Shown here piece after piece: positions 8,654 to 17,875 of a DNA stretch of 64,000 bases. The notes beneath the pieces are model-generated. The model was not told where the DNA came from. It worked only from the letters and a program-made list of their open reading frames with translations, and searched no databases. Source of the stretch: Sphingomonas spermidinifaciens (GTDB lineage: Bacteria; Pseudomonadota; Alphaproteobacteria; Sphingomonadales; Sphingomonadaceae); the NCBI RefSeq assembly GCF_002351485.1, contig NZ_NWMW01000001.1, positions 2,037,541-2,101,540 of the forward strand. The letters run 5' to 3'. Position numbers and translations under genes: made by a program. Within the stretch, counting starts at the first letter, position 1. Each line of letters opens with the position of its first letter.

Positions 8654-8737
8654 TGCGCCCGCGCAAGCGGGAGCGCAGGGCCACGGCCGACAACCGGTGT
8701 CGGGAACTGCAGCCCTCGGCTCCCGCAGCCGCGGGAG
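8654..8737. repeat. Pair of GC-rich hairpins between convergent genes (REP-like)
   Basis: Two stem-loops built on the same core lie between the stops of the LysR and cyclophilin genes. The first, 8654-8677, has CCCGC-gcaa-GCGGG at its centre. The second, 8720-8737, is CTCCCGC-agcc-GCGGGAG. The second is roughly the inverse of the first, as in paired REP elements. They may also act as bidirectional terminators. Copy number elsewhere cannot be judged from one window. Confidence 0.5.
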
Positions 8738-8749
8738 TGCGGCTTCGGA

Positions 8750-9205
8750 TCAGGCCGCCCGTGCCTTGACGATCTTGCCCGGATTGCGCGGCGGCTCACC
8801 CTTGGGGAGTGCGTCGACATGCTCCATGCCCTCGATCACTTCGCCCCAGACGGTGTACTGGCCGTCGAGGAAGGTCGCGTCGTCGAAGCAGATGAAGAAC
8901 TGGCTGTTGGCCGAGTTCGGGTCCATCGTCCGCGCCATCGAGCAGACGCCGCGCACATGCGGCTCGCGGCTGAACTCGGCGGGCAGGTTCGGAAGCTTCG
9001 AGCCCGAGGTGCCGGTGCCCGTCGGATCGCCGCCCTGCGCCATGAAGCCGTCGATGACGCGGTGAAACACGACGCCGTCATAGAAGCCATCATTGGCGAG
9101 CGTGACGATGCGCTCGACATGCTTGGGCGCGAGATCGGGGCGCAGGCGGATCGTCACATCGCCGCCATCGAGCGTCAGGACGAGAGTCTGGGGGGCATCG
9201 GCCAC
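8750..9205 (-). CDS. Peptidyl-prolyl cis-trans isomerase, cyclophilin type
   Basis: 151-aa cyclophilin that catalyses proline isomerisation in proteins. Catalytic-site sequence is intact: FHRVIDGFMAQGGDP (active-site Arg in FHR), then NSANSQFFI and the LDGQYTVWGEVIEGMEHV segment. The start is a GTG at 9205 with AAGGAG eight bases upstream; the long upstream extension of the frame has no similarity to the family. There is no signal peptide, so it is probably cytoplasmic (PpiB-like). Confidence 0.92.
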   Translation of the reverse strand: MADAPQTLVLTLDGGDVTIRLRPDLAPKHVERIVTLANDGFYDGVVFHRVIDGFMAQGGDPTGTGTSGSKLPNLPAEFSREPHVRGVCSMARTMDPNSANSQFFICFDDATFLDGQYTVWGEVIEGMEHVDALPKGEPPRNPGKIVKARAA

Positions 9206-9335
9206 TTGAGTATCTCCTTGCTGTGCGAGCGCCCCTAGCCGGGCGGGCACCTGCTGGCAACGAAGCCGCGGCCATTGCGGTTCTGTGCAGCGCGGCATAA
9301 GCCCGCGCTCATCCTCGAACGGCCGGGAGGCGTGC

Positions 9336-10748
9336 ATGACCAGCGAGACCGAGCTGCACGGACCCGAGATCGATCGGGGGGCCGACGCCGATTTCGATGA
9401 GGACGACCGGCTGCACCCCGATTTCGTCCGCGCGGTGCTTGACGCGGTCGAGGCGGGCGATGTCGAGGAAGCGCGCGCTCGCGTCGAGCCGCTGCACCCC
9501 GCCGACATCGCCGATCTGATCGAGCTGACCCCGGCGGAGGATCGCGCCGCGCTCGCCAGCGCGATCGCCGACCGGATCGACGGCGACGTGCTCGCCGAGA
9601 TGAACGACTGGGTACGCGACGCGCTGGTCGACGCGCTCGAGCCGCGACAGATCGCCGATATCGCCGCCGAGCTCGACACCGACGACGCCGTGGCGATCAT
9701 CGAGGACCTCGACGCCGACGATCAGCGCGAGGTGCTGCGCGCGCTCGACCCCGATGACCGCGCCGCGATCGAGGAAGCACTCTCCTATCCCGAGGAGTCC
9801 GCCGGTCGCCTGATGCAGCGCGAGCTGATCGCGGTGCCCGAGCATTGGACCGTCGGCGACGTGCTCGACTATCTGCGTGCCGACGACCAGCTGACGACCG
9901 ACTTCTGGGAAGTGTTCGTCGTCGATCCGTCGCATCGCCCGGTCGGCACCTGCGAGCTTTCGTGGATCCTGCGCACCCCGCGCGTGGTCGCCGTGACCGA
10001 CGTCATGAAGCGCGAGCAGACACTGATCCCCGTCGACATGGACCAGGAGGAGGTGGCGCTCCGCTTCCAGAAATACGCGCTCATCTCCGCCGCGGTCGTC
10101 GATGGCGGCGGGCGGCTGGTCGGCATGATCACCGTCGACGACATTGTCCACATCATCAGCCAAGAGGCAGGCGAGGACGCGCTGCTGCTGTCGGGTGCCG
10201 GCGATGGCGACATCAACGAACCGGTACGCGACAGCTACAAGGCACGGGTGCGCTGGCTGATCGCCAATCTCGGCACCGCGCTGGTCGCCTCGACGATCAT
10301 CACCCAGTTCGAGGGGACGATCGCGAAGATGGTCGTGCTCGCCGCGCTGATGCCGATCGTCGCGGGCGTCGGCGGCAATGCGGGAACGCAGACGCTGGCG
10401 GTGACGGTGCGCGCGCTCGCCACCAATCAGCTGACGCGATCGAACACGCTGTGGGCAGTGCGCCGCGAGCTTGCCATCGCGCTGATGAACGGCGCGACGA
10501 TCGCGGTCGTCATCGGCATCGCGGTGTCGCTGTTCTTCGCCAATCCGAAGCTGGGCGTGGTGATCGGCACGGCGATGCTGTGCAACATCCTGATCGCGGG
10601 GCTGGCGGGCGTTCTGGTGCCACTGACGCTCGAACGGCTGAAGGCCGACCCGGCGATCGCCTCGTCTGTGTTCGTCACCATGACCACCGATTCGATGGGG
10701 TTCCTCGTCTTCTTGGGGCTAGCGACGGCAAGCGGGCTGGTGGGTTGA
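9336..10748 (+). CDS. mgtE: Magnesium transporter MgtE
   Basis: 470-aa Mg2+ channel/transporter. An acidic N-domain (about residues 20-135) of MgtE helical repeats (HPADIADLIE...) is followed by two CBS domains (about 150-270) that sense cytoplasmic Mg2+. Five membrane helices form the C-terminal 190 residues, including the conserved pore segment GVGGNAGTQTLAVTVRALA. The ATG at 9336 has GGGAGG five bases upstream and leads directly into the acidic N-domain. The 17 codons before it in the same frame are ignored. No Mg2+ riboswitch is apparent in the short leader. Confidence 0.95.
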   Translation: MTSETELHGPEIDRGADADFDEDDRLHPDFVRAVLDAVEAGDVEEARARVEPLHPADIADLIELTPAEDRAALASAIADRIDGDVLAEMNDWVRDALVDALEPRQIADIAAELDTDDAVAIIEDLDADDQREVLRALDPDDRAAIEEALSYPEESAGRLMQRELIAVPEHWTVGDVLDYLRADDQLTTDFWEVFVVDPSHRPVGTCELSWILRTPRVVAVTDVMKREQTLIPVDMDQEEVALRFQKYALISAAVVDGGGRLVGMITVDDIVHIISQEAGEDALLLSGAGDGDINEPVRDSYKARVRWLIANLGTALVASTIITQFEGTIAKMVVLAALMPIVAGVGGNAGTQTLAVTVRALATNQLTRSNTLWAVRRELAIALMNGATIAVVIGIAVSLFFANPKLGVVIGTAMLCNILIAGLAGVLVPLTLERLKADPAIASSVFVTMTTDSMGFLVFLGLATASGLVG

Positions 10749-10782
10749 TCGCCGCGCACCGGTTGCCCAAATCGCAGGTGCA

Positions 10783-11178
10783 ATGCCGCTTCACATCACA
10801 AAGGTCGCCTACGGCGCCGACAGCCTCGACGATATCCGTCAGTGGTTTGCGGGGAGAGCCGCGCCAATGGTCACGACGCGCTACCTGCCCAAGCGGCACG
10901 AGGAGATTGCGGGGCAGGGGTCACTGTTCTGGATCCACAAGCACGCGCTTGTCGCCCGCTCGCCGATCCTCGGCTTCGGCGAGGCCGAGAGCGGGCGGAT
11001 CGCGATCCATATCGACCCCGCGCTGATCCTCGTGCAGGCGCGCCCGCGCCGCGCGCATCAGGGCTGGCGCTATCTGGAACATGCCGATGCACCCCTCGAC
11101 CTCGGCGAAGCGGGTGAGGCGATCGCGTCGATGCCGCCGAGGATGATCGGTGAATTGAGCGCGTTGGCGCTACTTTAG
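10783..11178 (+). CDS. DUF1489 family protein
   Basis: 131-aa protein of the DUF1489 family, common in alphaproteobacteria and of unknown function. It has the typical opening LHITKVAYGADSLDDIRQW and the conserved TRYLPKRHEEI, GSLFWIHKHALVARSPILGF and GWRYLE segments. The family is often assumed to be lysophospholipase-like, but I see no catalytic motif. It is 34 bp downstream of mgtE and convergent with the GNAT gene, overlapping it by 9 bp. Confidence 0.85.
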   Translation: MPLHITKVAYGADSLDDIRQWFAGRAAPMVTTRYLPKRHEEIAGQGSLFWIHKHALVARSPILGFGEAESGRIAIHIDPALILVQARPRRAHQGWRYLEHADAPLDLGEAGEAIASMPPRMIGELSALALL

Positions 11179-11652
11179 CGCCGCCAACCGGGCCAGCGCA
11201 TCGCCCTCGACACGCTGGATCGTCCATTCGTCCATGCCGACGGCGCCCATCGCACGATAAAAGTCGATCGCGGGCTGGTTCCAGTCGAGCACCGACCATT
11301 CGAACCTTGCGCAGCCGCGTCCGGCCGCGATGCCGGCCAGATGTATCAGAAGCGCACGCCCGACGCCTTTGCCGCGCGCCGAGGGCGTGACGTACAGGTC
11401 CTCGAGATAGAGGCCGCGCTTGCCCTTCCAGGTCGAGAAATTGTGGAACCACAGCGCGAAGCCGACGGGCTCGCCCTCGACCTCGGCGATCACGGCCTCG
11501 GCGGCGGGCGGGCTCGCGAACAGCGCTTCGGTGAAGCTCTCGGGCGTCGCCTCGACCGCGTCGGGCTCGCGCTCGAACGCGGCGAGTTCGGTGACGAAGC
11601 GGTGGATGAGCGCGGCGTCGCTCGGTCGGGCGGGGCGAATGGCGAGGGTCAT
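11170..11652 (-). CDS. GNAT family N-acetyltransferase
   Basis: 160-aa acetyltransferase. The acetyl-CoA loop is ARGKGVGRALL, preceded by the β4 strand LYLEDLYVTP and followed by the family's ARFEWSVLDWNQPAIDFYRAMGA segment. That C-terminal wording matches the diamine (spermidine/spermine)-acetyltransferase-like branch, but substrate is not certain. The ATG at 11652 overlaps the stop of the EamA transporter gene as ATGA, so translation is probably coupled. Confidence 0.9.
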   Translation of the reverse strand: MTLAIRPARPSDAALIHRFVTELAAFEREPDAVEATPESFTEALFASPPAAEAVIAEVEGEPVGFALWFHNFSTWKGKRGLYLEDLYVTPSARGKGVGRALLIHLAGIAAGRGCARFEWSVLDWNQPAIDFYRAMGAVGMDEWTIQRVEGDALARLAALK

Positions 11653-12539
11653 GGCAGCGCCGCCTCCGCCACCGGCATCGCCGCCCTGTCGGTGACCGCC
11701 CACAGGCAGCCGCCGATGATGAGCACCGCACCGGCGACGGTCCAGATCGACAGTTGCTCGCCGAATACGACGAAGCCGAGGATCGAGGCCCAGACGAAGG
11801 CGGTATATTCGCTCGGCGCCAGGGTGCTTGCGGGCGCATGGGCATAGGCCCAGCCGAGCAGGCCGAGCGACACCACCGCCAGCACCGCGGCGCCGACGAT
11901 CTCGATCCAGAAACCGCTCGGCCAGTCGGCCAGCCAGGGCGCACCGAGGGCATAGGCGCCGGCGACAATCAGTGACTGGAAGAAGGCGATCTCGCCAGGC
12001 CCCGCCAGCTGCGACTGGCGCCGCATCAGGATGATGTTGAAAGCATAGCAGAGCGCCGAGGCGAGCACCGCCACCGCGCCGCGGAAGGCGTCCGGGCCCA
12101 TGTCGGTATTCGCCTGCCCCGCAAGGATGACGAGCACGCCGGCGAACGCGACGAGCGAGGCGAGGACGGTGCGTCGTCCGACCGTCTCGCCGAGCAGCCA
12201 TGCCGCCAAGAACAGCGCGAGCAGCGGGGCGATGTGGCTGAGAGCAATCGCCTGCGCCATCGGCACGCGGGCTAGGCCCCAGAAGAACAGCCACGACATG
12301 ACCGCGGTGATGACCGCGCGGCTGGCGTGCAGCTTCATCGCCGCGCGTGTCAGCTTCGGGCGCGGGCGGGCGAAATAGGGCACGCCGCTGACCGCGATGC
12401 CGACGAGGTTGCGCCAGAACAACGCCGAATAGGCGCCGATGCCGAGCACCAGCCCCTTCATGATCGCGTCCATGCCCGAAAACACCGCGATCCCTGCGAC
12501 CGCAGCGGCAAAGGCAAGGGCGGGGGAAGCGACACGCAT
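11649..12539 (-). CDS. EamA/DMT family transporter
   Basis: Drug/metabolite-superfamily permease of about 296 aa with ten hydrophobic helices in two EamA halves. The second half begins near residue 145 (FRGAVAVLASALCYAF). The ATG at 12539 puts the start immediately before helix 1 and has AAGG nine bases upstream. An in-frame GTG at 12575, 4 bp after the ispG stop, is the alternative. Substrate unknown. It lies between ispG and the GNAT gene in one transcription unit. Confidence 0.85.
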   Translation of the reverse strand: MRVASPALAFAAAVAGIAVFSGMDAIMKGLVLGIGAYSALFWRNLVGIAVSGVPYFARPRPKLTRAAMKLHASRAVITAVMSWLFFWGLARVPMAQAIALSHIAPLLALFLAAWLLGETVGRRTVLASLVAFAGVLVILAGQANTDMGPDAFRGAVAVLASALCYAFNIILMRRQSQLAGPGEIAFFQSLIVAGAYALGAPWLADWPSGFWIEIVGAAVLAVVSLGLLGWAYAHAPASTLAPSEYTAFVWASILGFVVFGEQLSIWTVAGAVLIIGGCLWAVTDRAAMPVAEAALP

Positions 12540-12579
12540 CGTCAGCGCCTTAGGGCCGACGCGCGCCGCCGTCACGCGT

Positions 12580-13701
12580 TCAGGCGGCTGCGGCCTTGGC
12601 GGCGTCGGTCGCCTCGATCTCGGCGGCTTTGGCTTCGACCAGTTTCACGATGTGTTCGATCATGTCGGCGTCCTCGACCGTGTGGTCGGTGACGCCCGAC
12701 AGATAGACCATGTGCTTGCCCGCGCCGCCGCCGGTCAGGCCGATATCGGTCTCCCGCGCTTCGCCGGGGCCGTTCACCACGCAGCCGAGCACTGACAGGC
12801 TCATCGGCGTGCGGATGTGCTGGAGCCGCTCCTCGAGTGTCTGGACGGTGCGGATCACGTCGAACCCCTGGCGCGCGCAGGACGGGCAGGACACGACGCG
12901 CACGCCGCGATTGCGGATGCCGAGCGCTTTCAGGATCTCGAAGCCGACGCGCACTTCCTCCTCGGGCTCGGCCGAGAGGCTGACGCGGATCGTGTCGCCG
13001 ATGCCGAACCACAGGAGGCTGCCGATGCCGATCGACGACTTGACCGTTCCACCGATCAGCCCGCCCGCCTCGGTGATGCCCAGGTGCAGCGGACAGTCGG
13101 TCGCCTCGGCCAGCCCCTGATAGGCGGCGACGGCGAGGAACACGTCGGACGCCTTCACCGCGACCTTGTATTCGTGGAAGTCGTGATCCTGTAGCAACTT
13201 GATATGGTCGAGCGCGCTTTCGACCAGCGCCTCGGGGCAGGGCTCGCCATATTTCTCCAGCAAATCACGCTCGAGGCTGCCGGCATTGACGCCGATGCGG
13301 ATCGCGCAGCCATTGGCCTTGGCGGCGCGGACGACCTCGGCCACGCGCTCCGACGAGCCGATGTTGCCGGGGTTGATGCGCAGGCACGCGGCGCCCGCAT
13401 CCGCGGCCTCCAGCGCGCGCTTATAGTGGAAATGGATGTCGGCAACGATCGGCACTCGCGAGGCGCGCACGATCTTGCCAAGCGCCGCGGTCGATTCGAC
13501 GTCGGGACAGCTCACCCGGATGATGTCGACGCCCGCCTCCTCGCAGCGGCGGATCTGCGCGATGGTCGCGCCCGCGTCGCTGGTCGGCGTATTGGTCATC
13601 GTCTGCACCGTCACCGGCGCATCGCCGCCGACTGGGACGGAGCCCACCATGATCTGGCGGCTCTGGCGGCGATGGATATCGCGCCACGGTCGGATCGACA
13701 T
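12580..13701 (-). CDS. ispG: 4-hydroxy-3-methylbut-2-en-1-yl diphosphate synthase (flavodoxin)
   Basis: IspG/GcpE, the penultimate step of the MEP isoprenoid pathway, 373 aa. The TIM-barrel segment begins [25 protein letters not shown]. The [4Fe-4S] cysteines are in SCPSCARQG and [11 protein letters not shown], near the C-terminus. The ATG at 13701 aligns with the family N-terminus; an extension of 40 codons in the same frame has no similarity. It probably heads an operon with the EamA and GNAT genes. Confidence 0.96.
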   Translation of the reverse strand: MSIRPWRDIHRRQSRQIMVGSVPVGGDAPVTVQTMTNTPTSDAGATIAQIRRCEEAGVDIIRVSCPDVESTAALGKIVRASRVPIVADIHFHYKRALEAADAGAACLRINPGNIGSSERVAEVVRAAKANGCAIRIGVNAGSLERDLLEKYGEPCPEALVESALDHIKLLQDHDFHEYKVAVKASDVFLAVAAYQGLAEATDCPLHLGITEAGGLIGGTVKSSIGIGSLLWFGIGDTIRVSLSAEPEEEVRVGFEILKALGIRNRGVRVVSCPSCARQGFDVIRTVQTLEERLQHIRTPMSLSVLGCVVNGPGEARETDIGLTGGGAGKHMVYLSGVTDHTVEDADMIEHIVKLVEAKAAEIEATDAAKAAAA

Positions 13702-13799
13702 TGCTGGTTCCCGCAAGGTTTCGGTTACTCGGGCGCGATATAGCGGTCCCGGAGCAAAGGCGAAAGGCGATCCGCCCAAGCCGCAACAAGGGTCGCCGC

Positions 13800-14996
13800 T
13801 TGCAATCGCACGTCGCCGCATTGCCGGAGGTCCGCTCGGGGCGGCATTACGGCCTCGACTGGCTGCGCATCGCCGCGTTCGGGCTGCTCATCCTCTACCA
13901 TATCGGGATGGTGTTCGCGCCATGGCACTGGGTGATCGACACCGATCGCAGCTATCCCGAGCTCATCCCGCCGATGGCGCTGCTGACGCCGTGGCGGCTT
14001 TCCCTGCTGTTCGCGGTCTCAGGCTAAGCCAGTCAGGATGCTGTTCGCACGAAGCGGCGGCGAAGGACCGTTCGTGCGCTCGCGCAACCTGCGCCTTCTC
14101 GTGCCGCTCGCCTTCGGCATGGTCGTGCTGGTGCCGATCGAAATGTACATCCAGGTGGCGACGCGCGGCTATCCGCATGGCTACTGGATCTTCTGGACGC
14201 GCGATTACTGGCGGATCGGCCAACATCACGGCCGCGAGTTCCCGAGCTGGGAGCATCTGTGGTTCGTCGTCTATCTCTGGGCGTACACGATGGTGACGAT
14301 GGGGCTGTCGAGGCTTCATCGCCTGCCCGGTGCATCGCCCGCCGCATGGATCGCCAAGGGCCTTCGCATCCTCTGGGCGCCGCTGATCGTCATGGGGTTC
14401 CTGCGTCTCGCGCTGCTGTTCACGGTGCCCGAGAAGCAGGGGCTGTTCACCGACTGGCCCGGCCACGTGATCTACTATCCGATGTTCCTGTTCGGCTTTA
14501 CCCTCGCCGCGCAGCCGCAGCTTTGGAACGCGATCGAGCGGAACTGGCGCCTGGCCGCGCTGGGTGCGGCGATAAGCGGCGCGTTCATTGTCTTCGCCGA
14601 GATGACGTGGCAGGGGGACGCCATCCCGCCGCACCTGGCGATGGCAGCCGAGCGCGGGGCCGACGTGGTGATGGGCTGGACAATGACGCTCGTCCTGTTT
14701 CGACTCGCCGAACGCTTCTGGAACCGCGATCATCGCTGGCGGAAGACGCTCGGGGAGGCGGTTTTCCCTTCTACCTCGTCCACCACGCTTCGATCGTCTT
14801 CTTCGCGTGGGAGACGTTGCCGCTCGACCTCGGCCCGTGGGCCGAGTTTGCGATCCTGCTCGGCGCAACGGCGGTGACCTGTGCAATCTTCTATCTGGTG
14901 GGGTCCAGGGTCCGCTGGCTGCGTCCGCTGATCGGTCTTCGCGCAGCCGAACGCGTTCAGCCGCCCACGCGCTCGATGTCAGCGCCAACCGCCTGA
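13800..14996 (+). pseudogene. Decayed acyltransferase-3 family membrane protein
   Basis: A membrane acyltransferase-like gene broken into three frames. Segment 1 (13800-14027) reads [22 protein letters not shown] and ends at TAA where SGYAS would be expected. Segment 2 (from 14038) reads MLFARSGGEGPFVRSRNLRLLVPLAFG and continues to about 14765. Segment 3 (from about 14767) resumes FPFYLVHHASIVFFAWETLPLDLG and ends at 14996. The breaks are therefore one stop codon plus a one-base insertion near 14035 and a one-base deletion in the C-run near 14769. The intact family acetylates or succinylates surface glycans. The 3' end overlaps the murA end. Confidence 0.75.
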
Positions 14997-16237
14997 AGCT
15001 TCTCCTCGAGCCGCTCATATCCGCGGTCGAGGTGATAGATGCGGCTGACCGTCGTCTCGCCCTCGGCGACGAGGCCGGCGATGATGAGGCTCATCGAGGC
15101 GCGAAGATCGGTCGCCATCACCTGTGCGCCGACCAGCTTGGTCACGCCGCGCACCACTGCGGAGCGGCCCGCCACCTGAATGTCGGCCCCCATCCGCGCC
15201 AGTTCGGGCACGTGCATGTAGCGGTTTTCGAAGATCGTCTCGGTCAGCACGCTCGCGCCGTCGGCCTGCGTCAGCATCGACATGAACTGCGCCTGCATGT
15301 CGGTGGCGAAACCGGGATAAGGCGCGGTCGAGAGGGTGAGGGGGCGCATGCCGCCGGTCGCGGCCACCCGCACCGAATCGCGCTGTTCCTCGACCGTCAC
15401 GCCCGCCTCAACCAGCGCGGCCAATGTCGCGCGCATGTCGCCCGCCGATGCGCCGACCAGCTCGAGATCGCCGCCGGTGATCGCCGCGGCGCAGGCATAG
15501 CTGCCCGCCTCGATCCGGTCGGGCATCACGCGATAGGTCGCGCCGTGCAGCCGGTCGACGCCTTCGATCGTCAGCGTCTCGCCGCCGATGCCGGTGATCC
15601 GTGCGCCCATCGCGAGCAGGCAGTTGCACAGGTCGACGATCTCGGGCTCGCGCGCGGCATTGTCGAGGATCGAGGTGCCCTTCGCCAGCACCGCGGCCAT
15701 CACCGCATTCTCGGTCGCGCCCACTGACACGATCGGGAAGGTATAGCGCCCGCCCGCCAGCCGCCCGCCCGGCGCGGTCGCCTTCACATAGCCTGCCGCC
15801 AGCTCGATCTCGGCGCCCAGCGCCTCCAGCGCCTTGAGGTGCAGGTCGATCGGCCGGTTGCCGATCGCGCACCCACCGGGCAGCGACACCGTCGCCTCGC
15901 CCGCCCGCGCCAGCAGCGGCCCCAGGACGAGGATGGAGGCGCGCATCTTGCGCACGATGTCATAGGGGGCCGTAGTGCTCGTCAGCCGCTGCGCGCGCAT
16001 CGTCATCACCCGGCCGAAATCGGCCGGATGCGCTCCCTCGACCATTGTCGAGACGCCGAGCTGGTTGAGCAGGTGGCCGAAGCCGTCGACGTCGGCCAGG
16101 CGCGGCAGGTTGCGCAGCGTCAGTGGCTCGTCGGTGAGCAGCGCACACGGCATCAGCGTCAGCGCAGCGTTCTTGGCACCTGAAACGGGAATGCGGCCGG
16201 CCAGGCGATTGCCGCCGCGAATGATGATGCGATCCAT
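14957..16237 (-). CDS. murA: UDP-N-acetylglucosamine 1-carboxyvinyltransferase
   Basis: First committed step of peptidoglycan precursor synthesis: transfers enolpyruvate from PEP to UDP-GlcNAc. 426 aa, a typical length. The N-terminal [12 protein letters not shown] has the conserved K22. The fosfomycin-reactive cysteine is present in LPGGCAIG (C123), so the enzyme should be fosfomycin-sensitive at its target. Active-site [15 protein letters not shown] and the C-terminal [16 protein letters not shown] are conserved. Divergent from the Crp/Fnr gene. Confidence 0.97.
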   Translation of the reverse strand: MDRIIIRGGNRLAGRIPVSGAKNAALTLMPCALLTDEPLTLRNLPRLADVDGFGHLLNQLGVSTMVEGAHPADFGRVMTMRAQRLTSTTAPYDIVRKMRASILVLGPLLARAGEATVSLPGGCAIGNRPIDLHLKALEALGAEIELAAGYVKATAPGGRLAGGRYTFPIVSVGATENAVMAAVLAKGTSILDNAAREPEIVDLCNCLLAMGARITGIGGETLTIEGVDRLHGATYRVMPDRIEAGSYACAAAITGGDLELVGASAGDMRATLAALVEAGVTVEEQRDSVRVAATGGMRPLTLSTAPYPGFATDMQAQFMSMLTQADGASVLTETIFENRYMHVPELARMGADIQVAGRSAVVRGVTKLVGAQVMATDLRASMSLIIAGLVAEGETTVSRIYHLDRGYERLEEKLQAVGADIERVGG

Positions 16238-16404
16238 CCCTGCGCTTTAAGGGCGCGCCGTCGCCCTCGCAACGGGGTCGCTGACGGGGCGCGCAGTCGA
16301 CCATGATATACGATCTTACGCGGCAGAAGGAGCGTCTTGATCGACTTTAATGCGGGCCGGTCGAGCCGCTGCTTTCAAGCGGAACAAACGGGGAGAACAT
16401 AAGC

Positions 16405-17139
16405 GTGCCCGCCAGTTGTTTCGCCGACGTCCTTAGCCAGCACATTGAACTGACCCCGGCGGAGCGCGACACGCTCGAGCGGTTGGAGGAGCGCACGCGC
16501 ACCGTCCGGCGGGGGGGCATCCTGCGCCGCAGCAACGACCGGTCGGGCGAGTTGTTCGTGCTGCGCAGCGGGCTGATGATGACCTATGTGCTGCTCGGCG
16601 ACGGCAGCCGTCAAATCCTGCGCTTCCACTTTCCCGGCGACATGCTGGGCCTTTCGGGCCTTGTCTATCCTGAGGCGCCCGAGACCATCTGCGCCGTCAC
16701 CGAGAGTGTCGTCTGTCCGTTCGAGCGGAGCGCGCTGGCGCAGCTGGTCGAGGCGCACCCGCGGCTCGCCTCGATGATCCTCGCTTATGGCCAGATCGAT
16801 CGCGTGTCGCTGACCGATCGGCTGGCGGCGCTCGGTCGCACTTCGGCGAAGGCGCGCGTCGGCGCGCTGCTGCTCGAGTGGCGCAGCCGGCTGCGAGCGG
16901 GCGACGGGTCGATCGGCGAGAGCTTCTCGCTCGGCCTCACGCAGGAGGAAGTGGGCGACGCGACCGGCCTGACCGCGGTCCACGTCAATCGGATGCTCCG
17001 CCAGCTCGAGGAAGAGGGGCTAATCGCGCGCGAGGGACAGCGCGTGACGATCTGCGACGAACGCGCGCTGATGGCCGCGACCAACTATGTCGACCGCTAT
17101 CGCGATCTCGACCTCGGCTGGCTGCCAGCGGGGCGTTAG
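16405..17139 (+). CDS. Crp/Fnr-family transcriptional regulator
   Basis: 244 aa. A cyclic-nucleotide-binding-like β-barrel occupies about residues 15-130 and a winged helix about 150-235 (SLGLTQEEVGDATGLTAVHVNRMLRQLEEEGLI). There is no N-terminal cysteine cluster of the Fnr kind. The barrel lacks the Crp cAMP-binding Arg/Ser pair in recognisable form. The recognition helix reads VHVNRML, without the Glu typical of Crp and Fnr, so its DNA site probably differs from both. The start is a GTG at 16405 after GGGGAG. It overlaps the convergent hydrolase gene by 4 bp. Confidence 0.88.
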   Translation: MPASCFADVLSQHIELTPAERDTLERLEERTRTVRRGGILRRSNDRSGELFVLRSGLMMTYVLLGDGSRQILRFHFPGDMLGLSGLVYPEAPETICAVTESVVCPFERSALAQLVEAHPRLASMILAYGQIDRVSLTDRLAALGRTSAKARVGALLLEWRSRLRAGDGSIGESFSLGLTQEEVGDATGLTAVHVNRMLRQLEEEGLIAREGQRVTICDERALMAATNYVDRYRDLDLGWLPAGR

Positions 17140-17798
17140 GCCCCCGCCAGCACCCGGTCGGCGACGAAGGGGTTGCTCCGTCGTTCCTCGCCGAAGCGGC
17201 CGGGTTCGCCATGGCCGGGCAGGAACAGCGTATCGTCGCCCATCGGCCAAAGCTTTGTGACGATCGCTTCGATCAGCGCGTCGTGATCGCCCAAGGGGAA
17301 GTCGGTGCGGCCGATCGAGCCCTTGAACAGGACGTCGCCGACGATCGCGAGCTTCGAGGGCGCGTGGTGGAAGACGACATGGCCGGGCGTGTGGCCGGGG
17401 CAGTGCCAGACCGACAGCTCGAGGTCGCCGACGCTCACCGTCTCGCCCTCGGTCAGCCAGCGATCGGGTTCGAACACGACGCCGCGGATGCCGTAGTTCC
17501 GCCCATCCTCGTCGAGGCGCGCGATCCAGAAGCGGTCGGCCTCGTGCGGCCCCTCGATCGGCACGCCGAGCTTGTCGGCAAGCGGCTTGGCCTCGCCGCA
17601 ATGGTCGATATGGCCGTGAGTGATCAGGATCTTCTCGACCGTTACCCCCGCCTGTTGAATGGCGCTCTCGATCCGGGCGAGGTCGCCGCCGGGATCGACG
17701 ACTGCCGCCTTCATCGTCGCGGTGCACCAGAACAAGGTGCAGTTCTGCTGGAGCGGGGTCACGGGGATGATCGTGGCGCGAAGCGGGGGCTGGGTCAT
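17136..17798 (-). CDS. MBL-fold hydrolase, glyoxalase II-like
   Basis: 220-aa metallo-β-lactamase-fold hydrolase. Metal ligands are in THGHIDHCGE (HxHxDH), the GHTPGH histidine, GDVLF (bridging Asp) and the C-terminal LPGHGEPG. The FVADRVLAGA end resembles YcbL-type type II glyoxalases, which hydrolyse S-lactoylglutathione, but persulfide dioxygenase-like or other thioester hydrolases share the fold. The ATG at 17798 begins MTQPPLRATIIPVTPLQQNC, the usual family opening. Cytoplasmic. Confidence 0.9.
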   Translation of the reverse strand: MTQPPLRATIIPVTPLQQNCTLFWCTATMKAAVVDPGGDLARIESAIQQAGVTVEKILITHGHIDHCGEAKPLADKLGVPIEGPHEADRFWIARLDEDGRNYGIRGVVFEPDRWLTEGETVSVGDLELSVWHCPGHTPGHVVFHHAPSKLAIVGDVLFKGSIGRTDFPLGDHDALIEAIVTKLWPMGDDTLFLPGHGEPGRFGEERRSNPFVADRVLAGA

Positions 17799-17875
17799 GC
17801 AACCGGCATAATCGGCAAGGCCGCGCCCGACAACGAAGGCTTGCCGTTCCGCGACTCGCGCGGCAGTGCTACGTG

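Noticed and set aside
16337..16350. TTGAT-N4-TTTAA before the Crp/Fnr gene, a possible Fnr box
   Set aside because: Only the left half matches. The regulator's recognition helix also lacks the residue that reads the Fnr/Crp core.
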